The position numbers and the translations under genes are program-made. This document shows positions 51,835 through 61,686 of a DNA stretch of 64,000 nucleotides, one piece after another. This DNA comes from Micrococcales bacterium UBA4448. GTDB lineage: Bacteria; Actinomycetota; Actinomycetes; Actinomycetales; Microbacteriaceae. Under the pieces are notes generated by a model. The model was not told where the DNA came from. It saw only the letters and a list, made by a program, of their open reading frames with translations, and made no database searches. The DNA lies in assembly GCA_002390305.1 (NCBI GenBank), contig DGPE01000083.1:13018-77017 (forward strand). The letters run 5' to 3'. Each line of letters begins with the position of its first letter. The stretch's first letter is position 1.

Positions 51835-51864
51835 ACTCTAAAGCTAAGGCTGAGGCTTAGCTTT
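51835..51864 (-). promoter_or_regulatory. Hairpin and candidate -10 box upstream of ftsZ
   Basis: A 9-bp perfect inverted repeat (51840-51848 and 51856-51864, 7-nt loop) is followed in the ftsZ direction by AGAG and five T. It resembles a weak intrinsic terminator. The TAGAGT at 51835-51840 overlaps its base and could be an ftsZ -10 box. The two readings are alternatives. Confidence 0.45.
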
Positions 51865-51883
51865 TCAACGAGTATTCAATTTG

Positions 51884-51915
51884 CGCCTAGAAATTAGGCG
51901 TTAAAACGCCTAATT
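51884..51915 (-). promoter_or_regulatory. Three-arm alternative hairpin element in the ftsQ-ftsZ gap
   Basis: Three short segments can pair in two exclusive ways. The arm at 51894-51900 (TTAGGCG on plus) pairs perfectly with 51907-51913 (9 bp with flanks 51892-51900 and 51907-51915), or with 51884-51889. Both hairpins have small loops. This competing layout, ahead of a terminator-like hairpin, resembles an attenuator. Confidence 0.4.
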
Positions 51916-51954
51916 CACTACAAGAGCTTGGGCGTGTCGTAAACGAATATCGGA

Positions 51955-52734
51955 TTAGGAGTTTGGGTATTGCACAACCGGAGAATTCGGTGAGCTGACG
52001 TCTACCGTTATCGCGTTATCCAAACCAGTTCCAAGTAGCGATGCCAAGACTTCTGCCTTCAGAAGACCCTGATCAGTAGAACCCCAAAGCACGTTCAAGC
52101 TAGAGCCTCTCAGCACCAGCTGCACTGTCATGGAATCGGTCACTCGGACCGAAAAGATTTGGCTGTAGGTGTCAATTGGAAGAGAAAGTAGCAGCTCTAC
52201 TGCAGTTGAATATTTGAGGTTGTCGATGGGGTTGCCATTAAAAACTACAAACGGGTAATCGGTAATCTCATCGGTTTCGGCTATCTGAATTCCGGCAGCA
52301 TCGTAGAGATAATTCTTGCCCTGGCGAACCAAAATCAAAATCGGTTGACGCTCTCGAATATTTACCCTCAACGTGTGAGGAGGTTCTGCCTGGGTAGTAA
52401 AGGTTTCGATCAGGCTGAGATTACTCAGCAGCGCTGCCACCTCATCATCATTGACCGTGGTCATCGGTCTTTGGTACAGCGATTCGAGCGCGGATTCGAG
52501 TTCATTTTCTGAAATCCGCTCATTCCCAATGAACTGTATTTTTTCTATCGCAAGCATCGGTGTAAAAAAGCTGGCCAACACGATTGCTGTCAATGAAATC
52601 GGGCCGAGGATCGCAATGATTCGTCCCCAAACTGCAAAAGGCCCTAGCCTGTGGCGCTTTGCCAATCCGGAGGATTTGGAACCGCGGAGTCGTTTTTTCT
52701 CTTGACCCAGCAGTTCGCGTTCTGGACGCTTCAA
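51955..52734 (-). CDS. ftsQ: Cell division protein FtsQ
   Basis: FtsQ links FtsZ-associated proteins to septal wall synthesis. The protein has a basic cytoplasmic tail, one membrane segment (IIAILGPISLTAIVLASFF), a POTRA domain starting at IEKIQFIGNERISENELESA and a beta domain. TTG at 52734 is chosen (259 residues), with GGAGG 6 nt upstream and one base after the murC stop. The longer frame runs into murC. Confidence 0.9.
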   Translation of the reverse strand: MKRPERELLGQEKKRLRGSKSSGLAKRHRLGPFAVWGRIIAILGPISLTAIVLASFFTPMLAIEKIQFIGNERISENELESALESLYQRPMTTVNDDEVAALLSNLSLIETFTTQAEPPHTLRVNIRERQPILILVRQGKNYLYDAAGIQIAETDEITDYPFVVFNGNPIDNLKYSTAVELLLSLPIDTYSQIFSVRVTDSMTVQLVLRGSSLNVLWGSTDQGLLKAEVLASLLGTGLDNAITVDVSSPNSPVVQYPNS

Positions 52735-52735
52735 C

Positions 52736-54124
52736 CTAAACCTCCAGAGCTTGGAGAAGTGCCGGAACCATTTTGTATATATCTCCACAACCCATGGTCA
52801 CAATAAAATCACCCTCGCGAGCCAGTCCAGCCGCAACCGCCGGAACATTCTCCCAGTCCGCAACCAATAATAATTTCTTTTGATCGGGGTCGAGATCTGT
52901 AATCAAGTTAGCGGTAACGCCGGGTTCTGGGTCTTCTCTGGCGGCATAAATGGAAGTAACGATAGAGACATCGCTTATTTTGAGTGCTTCGGCAAACTCC
53001 CGATAGAAGATTCTGGTTCGACTGTAGAGGTGAGGCTGGAAAACTGTGATTATTCGACCCTCTCCAACGCTGGCCTTGGCAGCTTTCAGGGCTGCTCGAA
53101 CCTCCGTTGGGTGATGTGCGAAATCGTCATAAACACTTACACCACGATTTTGACCGTGCAACTGGAATCTGCGGTCGGTACCGCCGAATTCCGCTACCGC
53201 ACTGACAGCCTCCTTGAAATCGAAACCCAAGCCGACCAGCACTGCCACTGCCCCAGCCGCATTTATGGCATTGTGTTCACCGGGTACCTTTAGCGTGGCT
53301 TCACTTTCCTGCCCCGAATAAGAAATCACAAAACTCACCCTTGGCCCGGTCGCGTTAATACCAGTGAGCCTGACATCAGCCGCTTCGGAAACTCCAAAGC
53401 CAATGACCTTCTTGCTGGTTAGTCTCTCTGCCACGGCCCTAGCGCCTTCGTCGTCGAAGGATATCGCAACAAAATCAGATGCTGCCTGGGCAAATTTCAC
53501 GAATTCTCCATGGAATGCCTCGAGCGATCCGAAGTGATCCAGGTGGTCTGGGTCAACGTTAGTGACTAGTGCGACGGCGGTCTTGTAATGCAAAAAGCTA
53601 CTATCGGACTCGTCCGCCTCGATTACAAAGTGCTCGCCCGACCCAAACGCACTGGAGGCCTGATACTCCTGAATTACTCCCCCGTTAACAAAGCTTGGGT
53701 CAGCGCCCAACTTACTAAGCGCAGTAACAACCATTCCGGTTGAGGTGGTCTTGCCATGGGCCCCTGCGACCGCGATTAGTTTTCCGGCAGATCCAAGGTG
53801 GGCGAGTAGCGCCGATCTGTGAAGAATTGGTAACCCGCGAGACTTTGCTTCGAGAAGCTCAGGGTTTGTTTCCCAGAGCGCAGAGGTCACGACTACCGTG
53901 TCGGCGTCACCCAAGTTATCAGAATCATGGCCGACCTTAATTTGAACTCCCAGGGCAATCAGCGCATCAACGTTAGGGCTGGTTCTGACATCGGAGCCGG
54001 TAACTTTATGCCCCATTTGGAATAGCAATCTTGCGATACCTGACATTCCGGAGCCACCGATTCCGATGAAGTGGACTGTGCCCAACTCCACTGGTATTGC
54101 TTGGCTAAAATCCGGCTTAATCAC
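52736..54124 (-). CDS. murC: UDP-N-acetylmuramate-L-alanine ligase MurC
   Basis: MurC adds L-alanine to UDP-MurNAc. The 462-residue Mur ligase has [15 protein letters not shown] near residues 18-32, the ATP site [12 protein letters not shown] near 118-129, EADESDSSF and [10 protein letters not shown]. It overlaps murG by 8 bp upstream and abuts ftsQ. Confidence 0.96.
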   Translation of the reverse strand: MIKPDFSQAIPVELGTVHFIGIGGSGMSGIARLLFQMGHKVTGSDVRTSPNVDALIALGVQIKVGHDSDNLGDADTVVVTSALWETNPELLEAKSRGLPILHRSALLAHLGSAGKLIAVAGAHGKTTSTGMVVTALSKLGADPSFVNGGVIQEYQASSAFGSGEHFVIEADESDSSFLHYKTAVALVTNVDPDHLDHFGSLEAFHGEFVKFAQAASDFVAISFDDEGARAVAERLTSKKVIGFGVSEAADVRLTGINATGPRVSFVISYSGQESEATLKVPGEHNAINAAGAVAVLVGLGFDFKEAVSAVAEFGGTDRRFQLHGQNRGVSVYDDFAHHPTEVRAALKAAKASVGEGRIITVFQPHLYSRTRIFYREFAEALKISDVSIVTSIYAAREDPEPGVTANLITDLDPDQKKLLLVADWENVPAVAAGLAREGDFIVTMGCGDIYKMVPALLQALEV

Positions 54125-55196
54125 GGTTACCAGTATCCATTGCTTTTGAAACTAAATCCCCGAGACGCTCGGTTGCATCCAAAATGGCCTGCCCTTTGGC
54201 AGCAGCTGACATTTTGGCTAGCTCAGACTTTTTTGATAGCACTGGGATCAGCGTCTGTAGAATGTAGCCTGGCGTAAATTCTGCATCGCTAACCATCAAC
54301 CCGCCACCATTTTCAACAAGTGATGCGGCGTTTAGTCGCTGCTCGCCATTTCCGACCGGATATGGCACATAAGCGGCAGGTAGGCCACAGGCCGCAAACT
54401 CAGAAACCGTTGAAGAACCCGCCCTCGAGACGGCGAAATCGCTTGCTGCGATCGCTGCATCCATTGCATTGCAGTAGGCCATTCGAACATATCCAGGCTT
54501 TGAGTACTCTTTCAGCTCCGAGGCTTCCCCCACGATATGAAGAACCTGAACACCGGCGGCAATCAGGTGATCAACGCTTCCCATAATTGTTTCATTAATG
54601 GTCTTGGCTCCCTGTGAACCACCGGTCACCAAAAGTGTTGGAAGCATAGGGTCAAGACCCATCTCAACCCGGGCTTGCTGCTTGTCATAGCCGGAAGCGG
54701 ACAAAACTATTTCCCTGCGAATTGGCATCCCGGTGACAACGGCATTCCTAAGGTTGCTATTGGGGAAGGTAACCGCAACAAAGCTGGTCAGCCTGGCTCC
54801 CAATTTATTGGCAAATCCTGCCAGGGCGTTGGCTTCATGCACAACCAGCGGGGTTTTCGTGATCCAGGCCGCCAAATAGGCCGGCGCTGAGGCGTATCCC
54901 CCGAACCCGACAACGCAACTGACCTTTCGGGATCTGATTAGCCTTGCAACCTGTAACGATGCCCTCGCCAACCTAAAAGGGTAGGCAAACAGTGAAAGTG
55001 AAAGCTTTCTTGGTAACGGCAATCTTGCAATGGTGGCAAGTTCAAAACCGCGGTTAGGAACTAGCCGTGATTCCAATCCTTGTTTTGTCCCGAGTGCCAA
55101 GACCTCGTGTTTTTGCTGCCTTAGCTCTTCAGCCAGAGCGAGCAACGGATTCACATGTCCGCCGGTTCCACCGCCGGCTAATAGAAAAGTGCTCAA
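54117..55196 (-). CDS. murG: UDP-GlcNAc:lipid I transferase MurG
   Basis: MurG makes lipid II on the inner membrane face. The 359-residue GT28 protein has [17 protein letters not shown] near residues 5-21, [31 protein letters not shown] and [14 protein letters not shown]. It overlaps ftsW by 4 bp. Confidence 0.96.
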   Translation of the reverse strand: MSTFLLAGGGTGGHVNPLLALAEELRQQKHEVLALGTKQGLESRLVPNRGFELATIARLPLPRKLSLSLFAYPFRLARASLQVARLIRSRKVSCVVGFGGYASAPAYLAAWITKTPLVVHEANALAGFANKLGARLTSFVAVTFPNSNLRNAVVTGMPIRREIVLSASGYDKQQARVEMGLDPMLPTLLVTGGSQGAKTINETIMGSVDHLIAAGVQVLHIVGEASELKEYSKPGYVRMAYCNAMDAAIAASDFAVSRAGSSTVSEFAACGLPAAYVPYPVGNGEQRLNAASLVENGGGLMVSDAEFTPGYILQTLIPVLSKKSELAKMSAAAKGQAILDATERLGDLVSKAMDTGNRD

Positions 55197-56344
55197 CTTC
55201 CTGACCTGCCCAGTTTTGAAACCCGATCTCGCTCAACAGCTAGGACAACCCCGATTGCTGCAAGCGTTGCAATTAGCGAAGAACCACCGGCCGAAATCAA
55301 CGGCAGCGGCACCCCAAGAACCGGGAGCAGCCCAAGAACCACTGAAATGTTGATCATGGCTTGCATCACAATCCAAAGCATCACCCCAACAACCAGGTTT
55401 CGAGAGAACAAATTGGTTTGACTCTTCGCAATCGCAAACATGGCAAGCCCCATAACTAAAAACAGTGCAATCACAAACAGTGCACCAAAAAGACCCAATT
55501 CCTCTCCAATTACGGCAAATATGAAGTCATTCTCAACCTCTGGAATCCAGCTCCACTTCAATTTGGACCGGCCGAGCCCGGTACCCCAAATTCCGCCTGA
55601 AGCCAAAGCCCAAGTTCCGTGCTGATACTGCCAATTAACACCCATGGGGTCTGCAGCGGACGGGTTTAGCCAGGCCTCAAACCTCATGAGGCGGGACGGC
55701 GATTGAATCACTAGTGCGACTGCTGCCAGCACACCAAGAAGGCAGACTCCAAAAAAGTATGACCATGGCAGCCCTGCAATCAAAAACATCCCAATTAGCA
55801 AGACAGCCATAACAGCACCGGTACCCATGTCCTTGCCCAACATCACCACCAGAATCAACGCAAGGCCCGAGTAGCCTGCAATCCAGAGCCAAACTTGTCT
55901 GTTCCTATACGGATCGTCTGTGAGTTTTGAGAGCTGATGTGAAAAGGCAAGAATCAGACCCAGTTTTAGAAACTCCGATGGCTGAATACTTGTGAAACCA
56001 ATATCCAGCCAATTCCGGTTGCCATTAATCTCGATGCCAAAAAATACCGTCAAAACCTGCAGTCCAAGGGTGATGTGAAGTGCCAGCAGGCTAGTTTTTC
56101 GTATTAGCTTGACCGGAAGAGTGGAGACGATTGCCAAAAGAGCAATGCCAATAATGGCAAAGCCTCCCTGTCTGAAGACGGTGCTCCAGGCACTGGCGGT
56201 TTCCTTGAAGCTATCAATCGAAGATGCACTTGCGACCATCGCCAGCCCAAGCATCACCGTAAATAAAGTGGTACCGAGCAAAAAGTAAAACGGCTTTGAC
56301 TGCGCTCGGAATGTTGGCCTAATTGATTGCTTTATCGTGCTCAC
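55193..56344 (-). CDS. ftsW: Septal peptidoglycan polymerase FtsW
   Basis: FtsW is a SEDS-family glycosyltransferase that polymerises lipid II at the septum with FtsI. The 383-residue protein has about ten membrane segments, NGNRNWLDIGFTSIQPSEF near residues 109-127, the catalytic-loop aspartate region MLGKDMGTGAVMAV, FAVIGEELGLFGAL and GVPLPLISAGGSSLIATL. It overlaps murD by 4 bp. Confidence 0.96.
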   Translation of the reverse strand: MSTIKQSIRPTFRAQSKPFYFLLGTTLFTVMLGLAMVASASSIDSFKETASAWSTVFRQGGFAIIGIALLAIVSTLPVKLIRKTSLLALHITLGLQVLTVFFGIEINGNRNWLDIGFTSIQPSEFLKLGLILAFSHQLSKLTDDPYRNRQVWLWIAGYSGLALILVVMLGKDMGTGAVMAVLLIGMFLIAGLPWSYFFGVCLLGVLAAVALVIQSPSRLMRFEAWLNPSAADPMGVNWQYQHGTWALASGGIWGTGLGRSKLKWSWIPEVENDFIFAVIGEELGLFGALFVIALFLVMGLAMFAIAKSQTNLFSRNLVVGVMLWIVMQAMINISVVLGLLPVLGVPLPLISAGGSSLIATLAAIGVVLAVERDRVSKLGRSGS

Positions 56345-57780
56345 TGTTGCTCCAGCTTCCGAACAGCTGCGATGAACTGGTCTCCACGATCGGCGTAATC
56401 GACAAATTGATCCATTGACGCCGCCATCGGGGCCAGCAATACAGTGTCACCACTTTTTGCAAGCCTGAAGGAGTGCTCAATGGCATCACGCATTGGCTCT
56501 TCTTTGCCACAAATTACTACCGGAACGTCGGGTAGGTGCTTTTCAAATAATCCTTCAAGTTCGCCGGTCTCAGAGCCAAGCAAGACCGCAGCCCTAATCT
56601 TTTGACTGTTTGCCAGAATCATGGGCTCGGGATCTACCCCCTTGAGTAGGCCTCCCAGCACCCAGACCACGGAATCCAAGCTCTCCAATGAACCCTTTGC
56701 TGCGTGAGCATTAGTTGCCTTCGAGTCGTTTATGAAACGAACGCCATTGACCTCGGCCAAAAACTGGTTCCTGTGAGGCGAAAGCTTAAATTCTCGAAAA
56801 GACTCCTTTATCTTTCTCGGCTCCACGCCCAGAGCTCTGGTGATCGCGGCTGCCGCAGCACAGTTGGCAAGGAGTTGACTCGATATAGCTGAAATCTGCT
56901 CAATGTCTTGAATTTCACAAAGCTCAATCGCTTGATTTCCGCGGTCGTCAAGGAATGCCCTGTCGACCAATAGGTCCTCGATGTAACCGACAGACGAAAC
57001 CTGCGGGGCCGCCAAGCTGAAGCTGATCGCCCGACAGCCATCCTGAACCTCTGCAGCCCTGGCAGCATTCAGGGTCAGCTGGTCTTGTTCATTGAAAATA
57101 ATTGCCGTTTCGGTCCCCAGGAATACTTTCGCCTTCGCCTTCGCATACTCATCAAAACTGCCGTGCCAGTCCAGATGGTCCTGAGCAATATTCAAATACG
57201 CACTAACTACTGGGGCGATAACACCCAAGTAGTGGAGCTGGAAACTTGAGATTTCGACAACCAGGAAGTCGTAGTCAACCGGATCCCGGATTATATCCAG
57301 TATCGGAGTGCCAATATTGCCGCAGGCTACCGCTCTGAAGCCTGCAGTCACCAAGATTGTCGCTGTTAGTTCACTCACGGTTGTTTTACCGTTGGTTCCA
57401 GTTACTGTGACCCACTTGGCCTCTTTTTGATTCTTATCTCTTAGACGAAAAGCCAAATCGATGTCCCCCATTAGAGGCGTCCCGAGCTTTTCAAGCTCTT
57501 TGACCAGTGGGTGATTAGGGCTGAAGCCGGGTGAAACAACAACGAAGTCGGGCTTAAAGCCAATTTCATTGAGCACGGAAATTTCAGTCGAAGGCAGGAA
57601 TTTAGACCCAATTAGCTCTGTCAGGTCGATTAGCTCCTGATTGGCATGGTCCCCCACCACAGCTGTTTTTACTCCGAGTTCAACCAGAGTGTCAACCACC
57701 GAGAAACCTGACTTGCCAAGGCCTAAGACCAGAGCGTTCAAGCCTCTCCAGTCGCCGTGCCAAGAGTCAGGAATCTTCAT
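56341..57780 (-). CDS. murD: UDP-MurNAc-L-alanine-D-glutamate ligase MurD
   Basis: MurD adds D-glutamate to the wall precursor. The 479-residue ligase has [16 protein letters not shown], the ATP site [39 protein letters not shown] and LGGLLKG. ATG at 57780 overlaps the mraY stop by 4 bp (ATGA); the longer frame from 57831 lies inside mraY. Confidence 0.95.
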   Translation of the reverse strand: MKIPDSWHGDWRGLNALVLGLGKSGFSVVDTLVELGVKTAVVGDHANQELIDLTELIGSKFLPSTEISVLNEIGFKPDFVVVSPGFSPNHPLVKELEKLGTPLMGDIDLAFRLRDKNQKEAKWVTVTGTNGKTTVSELTATILVTAGFRAVACGNIGTPILDIIRDPVDYDFLVVEISSFQLHYLGVIAPVVSAYLNIAQDHLDWHGSFDEYAKAKAKVFLGTETAIIFNEQDQLTLNAARAAEVQDGCRAISFSLAAPQVSSVGYIEDLLVDRAFLDDRGNQAIELCEIQDIEQISAISSQLLANCAAAAAITRALGVEPRKIKESFREFKLSPHRNQFLAEVNGVRFINDSKATNAHAAKGSLESLDSVVWVLGGLLKGVDPEPMILANSQKIRAAVLLGSETGELEGLFEKHLPDVPVVICGKEEPMRDAIEHSFRLAKSGDTVLLAPMAASMDQFVDYADRGDQFIAAVRKLEQQ

Positions 57781-58880
57781 ATTCCGTAAATCCACTCCAC
57801 GTAGAAAAGTCCAACTCCGGAAATCGCACAAAGCGCACCTATGATCCAGAATCGAACCACAATCGTGATTTCCGCCCAGCCCTTCAGCTCAAAGTGATGG
57901 TGGAGCGGCGACATCAGAAACACGCGCTTACCCACTCCGGTCAACTTCCTTGTTAGCTTGAAATAAAGCCGCTGAATTACCACGGACCCGGTCACGATCA
58001 CAAAAATTCCGCCGATTAGAACAAGTAACAGCTCGGTTCTGGAAACAATTGCAAGAGCGGCCAGTCCGCCACCAAGTCCGAGCGAACCGGTGTCTCCCAT
58101 AAATATTTGTGCCGGAGAGGTATTCCACCAAAGGAATCCAAGGGCAGCACCGACAATTGCTGTCGCGATTACCGCAGTGTCCAGTGGGTCTCTAACCTCG
58201 TAGCAAGAGCTCAGGTTCTCCGTAACAGTCGCACAGCTTTGGTTGAACTGCCAAAAACCGATGACCACATACGCACCGATTGAAATAACTAGCGAACCGG
58301 AGGCCAGTCCATCAAGGCCGTCCGCAATGTTAACTCCGTTTGACGCTGAGGCCACAAGTAAATAGACCCAGGCCACGAACAAACCCATCCCAATGAAGCT
58401 GCCCCAATAAAACAGATCCAGTGGTAAATCCCGAAATAGCGAGATGGAGGTTGATGCTGGAGTGAGCCCTCTCTCGTCTGGCAGCTGCAGCGCTAGCACG
58501 GCAAAAACTATCGCAACAACGCCTTGGCCAGCGATTTTTGCCCAGCCACCAAGACCCAAACTGCGTTGGTTACGAACCTTCAGCAAATCGTCTATGAACC
58601 CAACTAGCCCAAGTCCAAGCATCATGAAAATAACTAGCAGTGCGGAAGCTGAGGGAGTTTCCCCGTTTATAAACTTTGCCGAGAAATAGCCGATCACAGC
58701 CGCGGCGAGAATGACAATTCCACCCATCGTCGGGGTTCCTCGTTTTGTGTGATGAGACTTAGGCCCGTCATCTCGGATGAACTGACCCCAATTCAAAGAC
58801 CGAAACAGAGCAATAAAGGCCGGAGTTGCAAACAGTGAGATAAATAGCGAGATTCCGCCTGCTGCTAGCAAGGCTCTCAT
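57777..58880 (-). CDS. mraY: Phospho-MurNAc-pentapeptide transferase MraY
   Basis: MraY transfers the muramyl pentapeptide to undecaprenyl phosphate, forming lipid I. The 367-residue membrane protein has [17 protein letters not shown] near residues 39-55, [47 protein letters not shown] and [12 protein letters not shown], which carry catalytic aspartates and the histidine motif. It overlaps murF and murD by 4 bp each. Confidence 0.97.
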   Translation of the reverse strand: MRALLAAGGISLFISLFATPAFIALFRSLNWGQFIRDDGPKSHHTKRGTPTMGGIVILAAAVIGYFSAKFINGETPSASALLVIFMMLGLGLVGFIDDLLKVRNQRSLGLGGWAKIAGQGVVAIVFAVLALQLPDERGLTPASTSISLFRDLPLDLFYWGSFIGMGLFVAWVYLLVASASNGVNIADGLDGLASGSLVISIGAYVVIGFWQFNQSCATVTENLSSCYEVRDPLDTAVIATAIVGAALGFLWWNTSPAQIFMGDTGSLGLGGGLAALAIVSRTELLLVLIGGIFVIVTGSVVIQRLYFKLTRKLTGVGKRVFLMSPLHHHFELKGWAEITIVVRFWIIGALCAISGVGLFYVEWIYGI

Positions 58881-60271
58881 GCAACACCTGCCAATTTATC
58901 TCCCAAGAACCGGAGGCCCGAAGCGTTGCTGGCTTTCACCAGCACAACGTCGCCCTCCCTCAGCTTTCCACTGATTTGCTCAAAAGCCTGGTCAGCAGAG
59001 CCGAAGAATAGAGATTCTCCATCCCAGCTGCCCTCGGCAGTGGCAGACATGTGCAGCAATTTGGCCTCTTCGCCAACCACGTAAAGCTTGTCGATGTTGT
59101 ATCGCACCACCAGGAGTCCAAGGCTCTGGTGCTCCTGGTTTGAAATCTCCCCCAGCTCGGCCATGTACCCCAACACGGCAACGGTTCTATGGCCAGACCT
59201 GCCGATGGTCGCCAAAGTCTGAAGTGCTGCCCTCATCGAGTCAGGCGATGCGTTATAGGCATCGTTGATGATGCTGTAGCCGGCTGGGTTTTCCAGCAAC
59301 TGCATTCTCCAGCGCTCTGCGGAGTCCATTTTTTCTAGAGCTGGGAAACAAATTGAACTCTCAATCCCCAAAGCAGCACAGATTTCGATGGCGGCAGCAG
59401 CATTCAGGGCTTGATGCTCTCCAAGAATCTTGAGCTTTAACCTCTGGCCATTTCCTGACGCAGTGTCGAGTGAAACAACAGTTCCTGCAAGGCTGATCTC
59501 CGTGCTTCTAATTCTGGTATCGGCCTCGGCACCAAAGCCAAATCCAGAAATACTCACTCCAGCTTTGGGTTTATAGTGCCGCACTACTGGATCGTCGTAA
59601 TTCAATACAACGTGTTTACTTGTGTACTGAACTAGCTCTGCTTTGATCAGGGCAGTTTCTTCAATGCCACCGAATACACCTGCATGAGCGAGGCCAACTT
59701 TAAGAACCGTTGAAACATCCGGCTTAGTCCATTCCGCCAGCGCAGCTATCGAACCCCTGCCGGCCGCTCCATACTCTAAAACCAGAAACTCAGTGTTGTT
59801 ATCAGCCCTTAGAACCGTGGTGGGTAATCCGACGAGATTGTTATAGGAGCCCTGAGGAGCAACAGTTGGCCCAACCCGGCTGAGGATGTCTCTTAGCATG
59901 TTCTTGGTTGAGGTTTTACCGTTACTTCCAGTAATTCCGACCACCTGTATTTTGCCAAGCGCACGAATGGCCTCGAGAACGTGTTTTGCAAGCAGCGAAA
60001 GAGCGACCACGGTGTCCCGAACCACTATCTGCGGCAGATCAAGATCAGTCGCTGCGGTTGAAACTATTCCGAGGACCGCACCATTCGCGGCGGCAGCAGC
60101 TAAGTATGAGTGCCCATCCTCTTCCTTGCCGATTTTTGCAAAGAAGATGCCCCCTGGAACCACCTGCCTAGAATCAGTGGTTGAAAGACCAGAAATCGAT
60201 TCTGCCGGCGAACCTGAAACCAGTTCACCATCAATCGCGGCTGCGATTTCAGCAAGAGTCATGTCAATCAA
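58877..60271 (-). CDS. murF: UDP-MurNAc-tripeptide:D-Ala-D-Ala ligase MurF
   Basis: MurF adds D-Ala-D-Ala to complete the pentapeptide. The 464-residue ligase has [16 protein letters not shown] near residues 113-128, [30 protein letters not shown] and [11 protein letters not shown]. It overlaps murE by 4 bp and mraY by 4 bp, so the whole run is coupled. Confidence 0.95.
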   Translation of the reverse strand: MIDMTLAEIAAAIDGELVSGSPAESISGLSTTDSRQVVPGGIFFAKIGKEEDGHSYLAAAAANGAVLGIVSTAATDLDLPQIVVRDTVVALSLLAKHVLEAIRALGKIQVVGITGSNGKTSTKNMLRDILSRVGPTVAPQGSYNNLVGLPTTVLRADNNTEFLVLEYGAAGRGSIAALAEWTKPDVSTVLKVGLAHAGVFGGIEETALIKAELVQYTSKHVVLNYDDPVVRHYKPKAGVSISGFGFGAEADTRIRSTEISLAGTVVSLDTASGNGQRLKLKILGEHQALNAAAAIEICAALGIESSICFPALEKMDSAERWRMQLLENPAGYSIINDAYNASPDSMRAALQTLATIGRSGHRTVAVLGYMAELGEISNQEHQSLGLLVVRYNIDKLYVVGEEAKLLHMSATAEGSWDGESLFFGSADQAFEQISGKLREGDVVLVKASNASGLRFLGDKLAGVA

Positions 60272-61686
60272 TTTTTCAGTGCTACTTTCGTTGCTTCAAA
60301 GGCGTCAAAGGGAAGCTTTACTCCCTTTACCTCGCGATACTTTAGGTGACCCGGGCCACACCAAAGAATTGCCTCACCGCTCTTTGTCAGATCTACTGCT
60401 TTCCTGATGGCCAGGGTCGGGTCCGCTACCTCAAATACGCTTTCAGCGGGCAAGTGCCCAAGCACTCCTGCGATTACCGCTGCGCGAATAATTGCAGGAT
60501 CCTCAGATCTCGGGTGCTGATCGGTGACCACAACCCTGGTGGCAAGCTTGCCGCCAGCAATACCCATCTCATTGCGCTTACCAGGGTCTCTGTCTCCGGA
60601 AGCGCTCAGAATCAGCGTGAAGTTGGGATATAACCTGCCTATTTCGGCACAGGCGGCAGCCACAGCTGCTGGCGTGTGTGCGTAGTCGATGAAAACTGAT
60701 GGATTGGAACCATCGACCTTTTGAAGCCGTCCTGGAACCGAAAGGTCCACCTCTTCAGCAGCTTTCGTAATCTGCTGCTGGTCATATCCTGCTTCCAAGA
60801 GCATCACCATTGCCAAACCTAGATTCTTCGCCATTAGAGGTCCTACCGAAGCCTTCAGACTGAAATTGGCTTTACCCGCGATAGCTATAAGTCCATCGCT
60901 TTCAGTGACTTGGTATTGCAGTCCTGTCCCTATTCCAACTGTCGGAACCTTGATAGCTTCCAGCATTTGTTCGCCAAAAGAATCCTCGCAATTGATTACA
61001 GCCTGCTTGGACAAACCGCTTTTAAATAATTTAGATTTGGCCTCTAGATAGCTCGACATGGAATCAAAGTCATCCAAATGGTCACGGCTGAGGTTTGTGA
61101 AGCCGGCCACATCAAAGACAACACCGTCAACTCGATTTCGAGCTAGTGCCTGTGCTGAAACCTCGACTACCGCCGCTTTCGCCCCCTGTTTTGCCATTTC
61201 GCTTAGCAACCAGTGGAGTCTTGGAGCCTCGGGAGTGGTCAAATCACCTTCAACAACCTCGCCAGCGACCAGAGAAAGTGCGGAGGAAGATAACCCAGCC
61301 GGTACTCCCATTTTTTCAAGAAGTCGATAGAGATAAAACGCACTCGAGGTTTTGCCGTTGGTTCCAGTTACTCCAAACACTTTCAGGCCCAAATTGGCGG
61401 TTCCAAAAATCTTTGCTGAAATGTCTCCGGCGATCAATCTAGGATTCGGGTGCATGATTTGCGGTATTGAAGTTTCTGCGCTTCGGTCGCTCAGGACTGC
61501 AACCGCTCCCTTTGAAATGGCGTCCGCCAAATGCTCTAATCCGTGACTATTTGCCCCCTGGACTGCAATGAACAGGCTTCCTGGGCTGACATGGTGACTT
61601 GAGATAGCGACCGAGGTAATCATCTGATCGCTTGAGCCAATCAGCTCAAGATTAAATTGCTCTGCAAGTTCATCAATCGTTGACAT
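60268..61686 (-). CDS. murE: UDP-MurNAc-tripeptide ligase MurE (third residue not clearly DAP)
   Basis: MurE adds the third amino acid of the stem peptide. The 472-residue ligase has [19 protein letters not shown] near residues 103-121, TTPEAPRL and FIDYAHTPAAVAAAC. The region that reads DDNPR in DAP-adding actinobacterial enzymes reads DQHPR here, and the GKGHE motif reads GPGHL. Both changes affect residues known to contact meso-DAP in E. coli MurE. The family often makes B-type peptidoglycan with another third residue. It overlaps ftsI by 14 bp. Confidence 0.93.
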   Translation of the reverse strand: MSTIDELAEQFNLELIGSSDQMITSVAISSHHVSPGSLFIAVQGANSHGLEHLADAISKGAVAVLSDRSAETSIPQIMHPNPRLIAGDISAKIFGTANLGLKVFGVTGTNGKTSSAFYLYRLLEKMGVPAGLSSSALSLVAGEVVEGDLTTPEAPRLHWLLSEMAKQGAKAAVVEVSAQALARNRVDGVVFDVAGFTNLSRDHLDDFDSMSSYLEAKSKLFKSGLSKQAVINCEDSFGEQMLEAIKVPTVGIGTGLQYQVTESDGLIAIAGKANFSLKASVGPLMAKNLGLAMVMLLEAGYDQQQITKAAEEVDLSVPGRLQKVDGSNPSVFIDYAHTPAAVAAACAEIGRLYPNFTLILSASGDRDPGKRNEMGIAGGKLATRVVVTDQHPRSEDPAIIRAAVIAGVLGHLPAESVFEVADPTLAIRKAVDLTKSGEAILWCGPGHLKYREVKGVKLPFDAFEATKVALKN

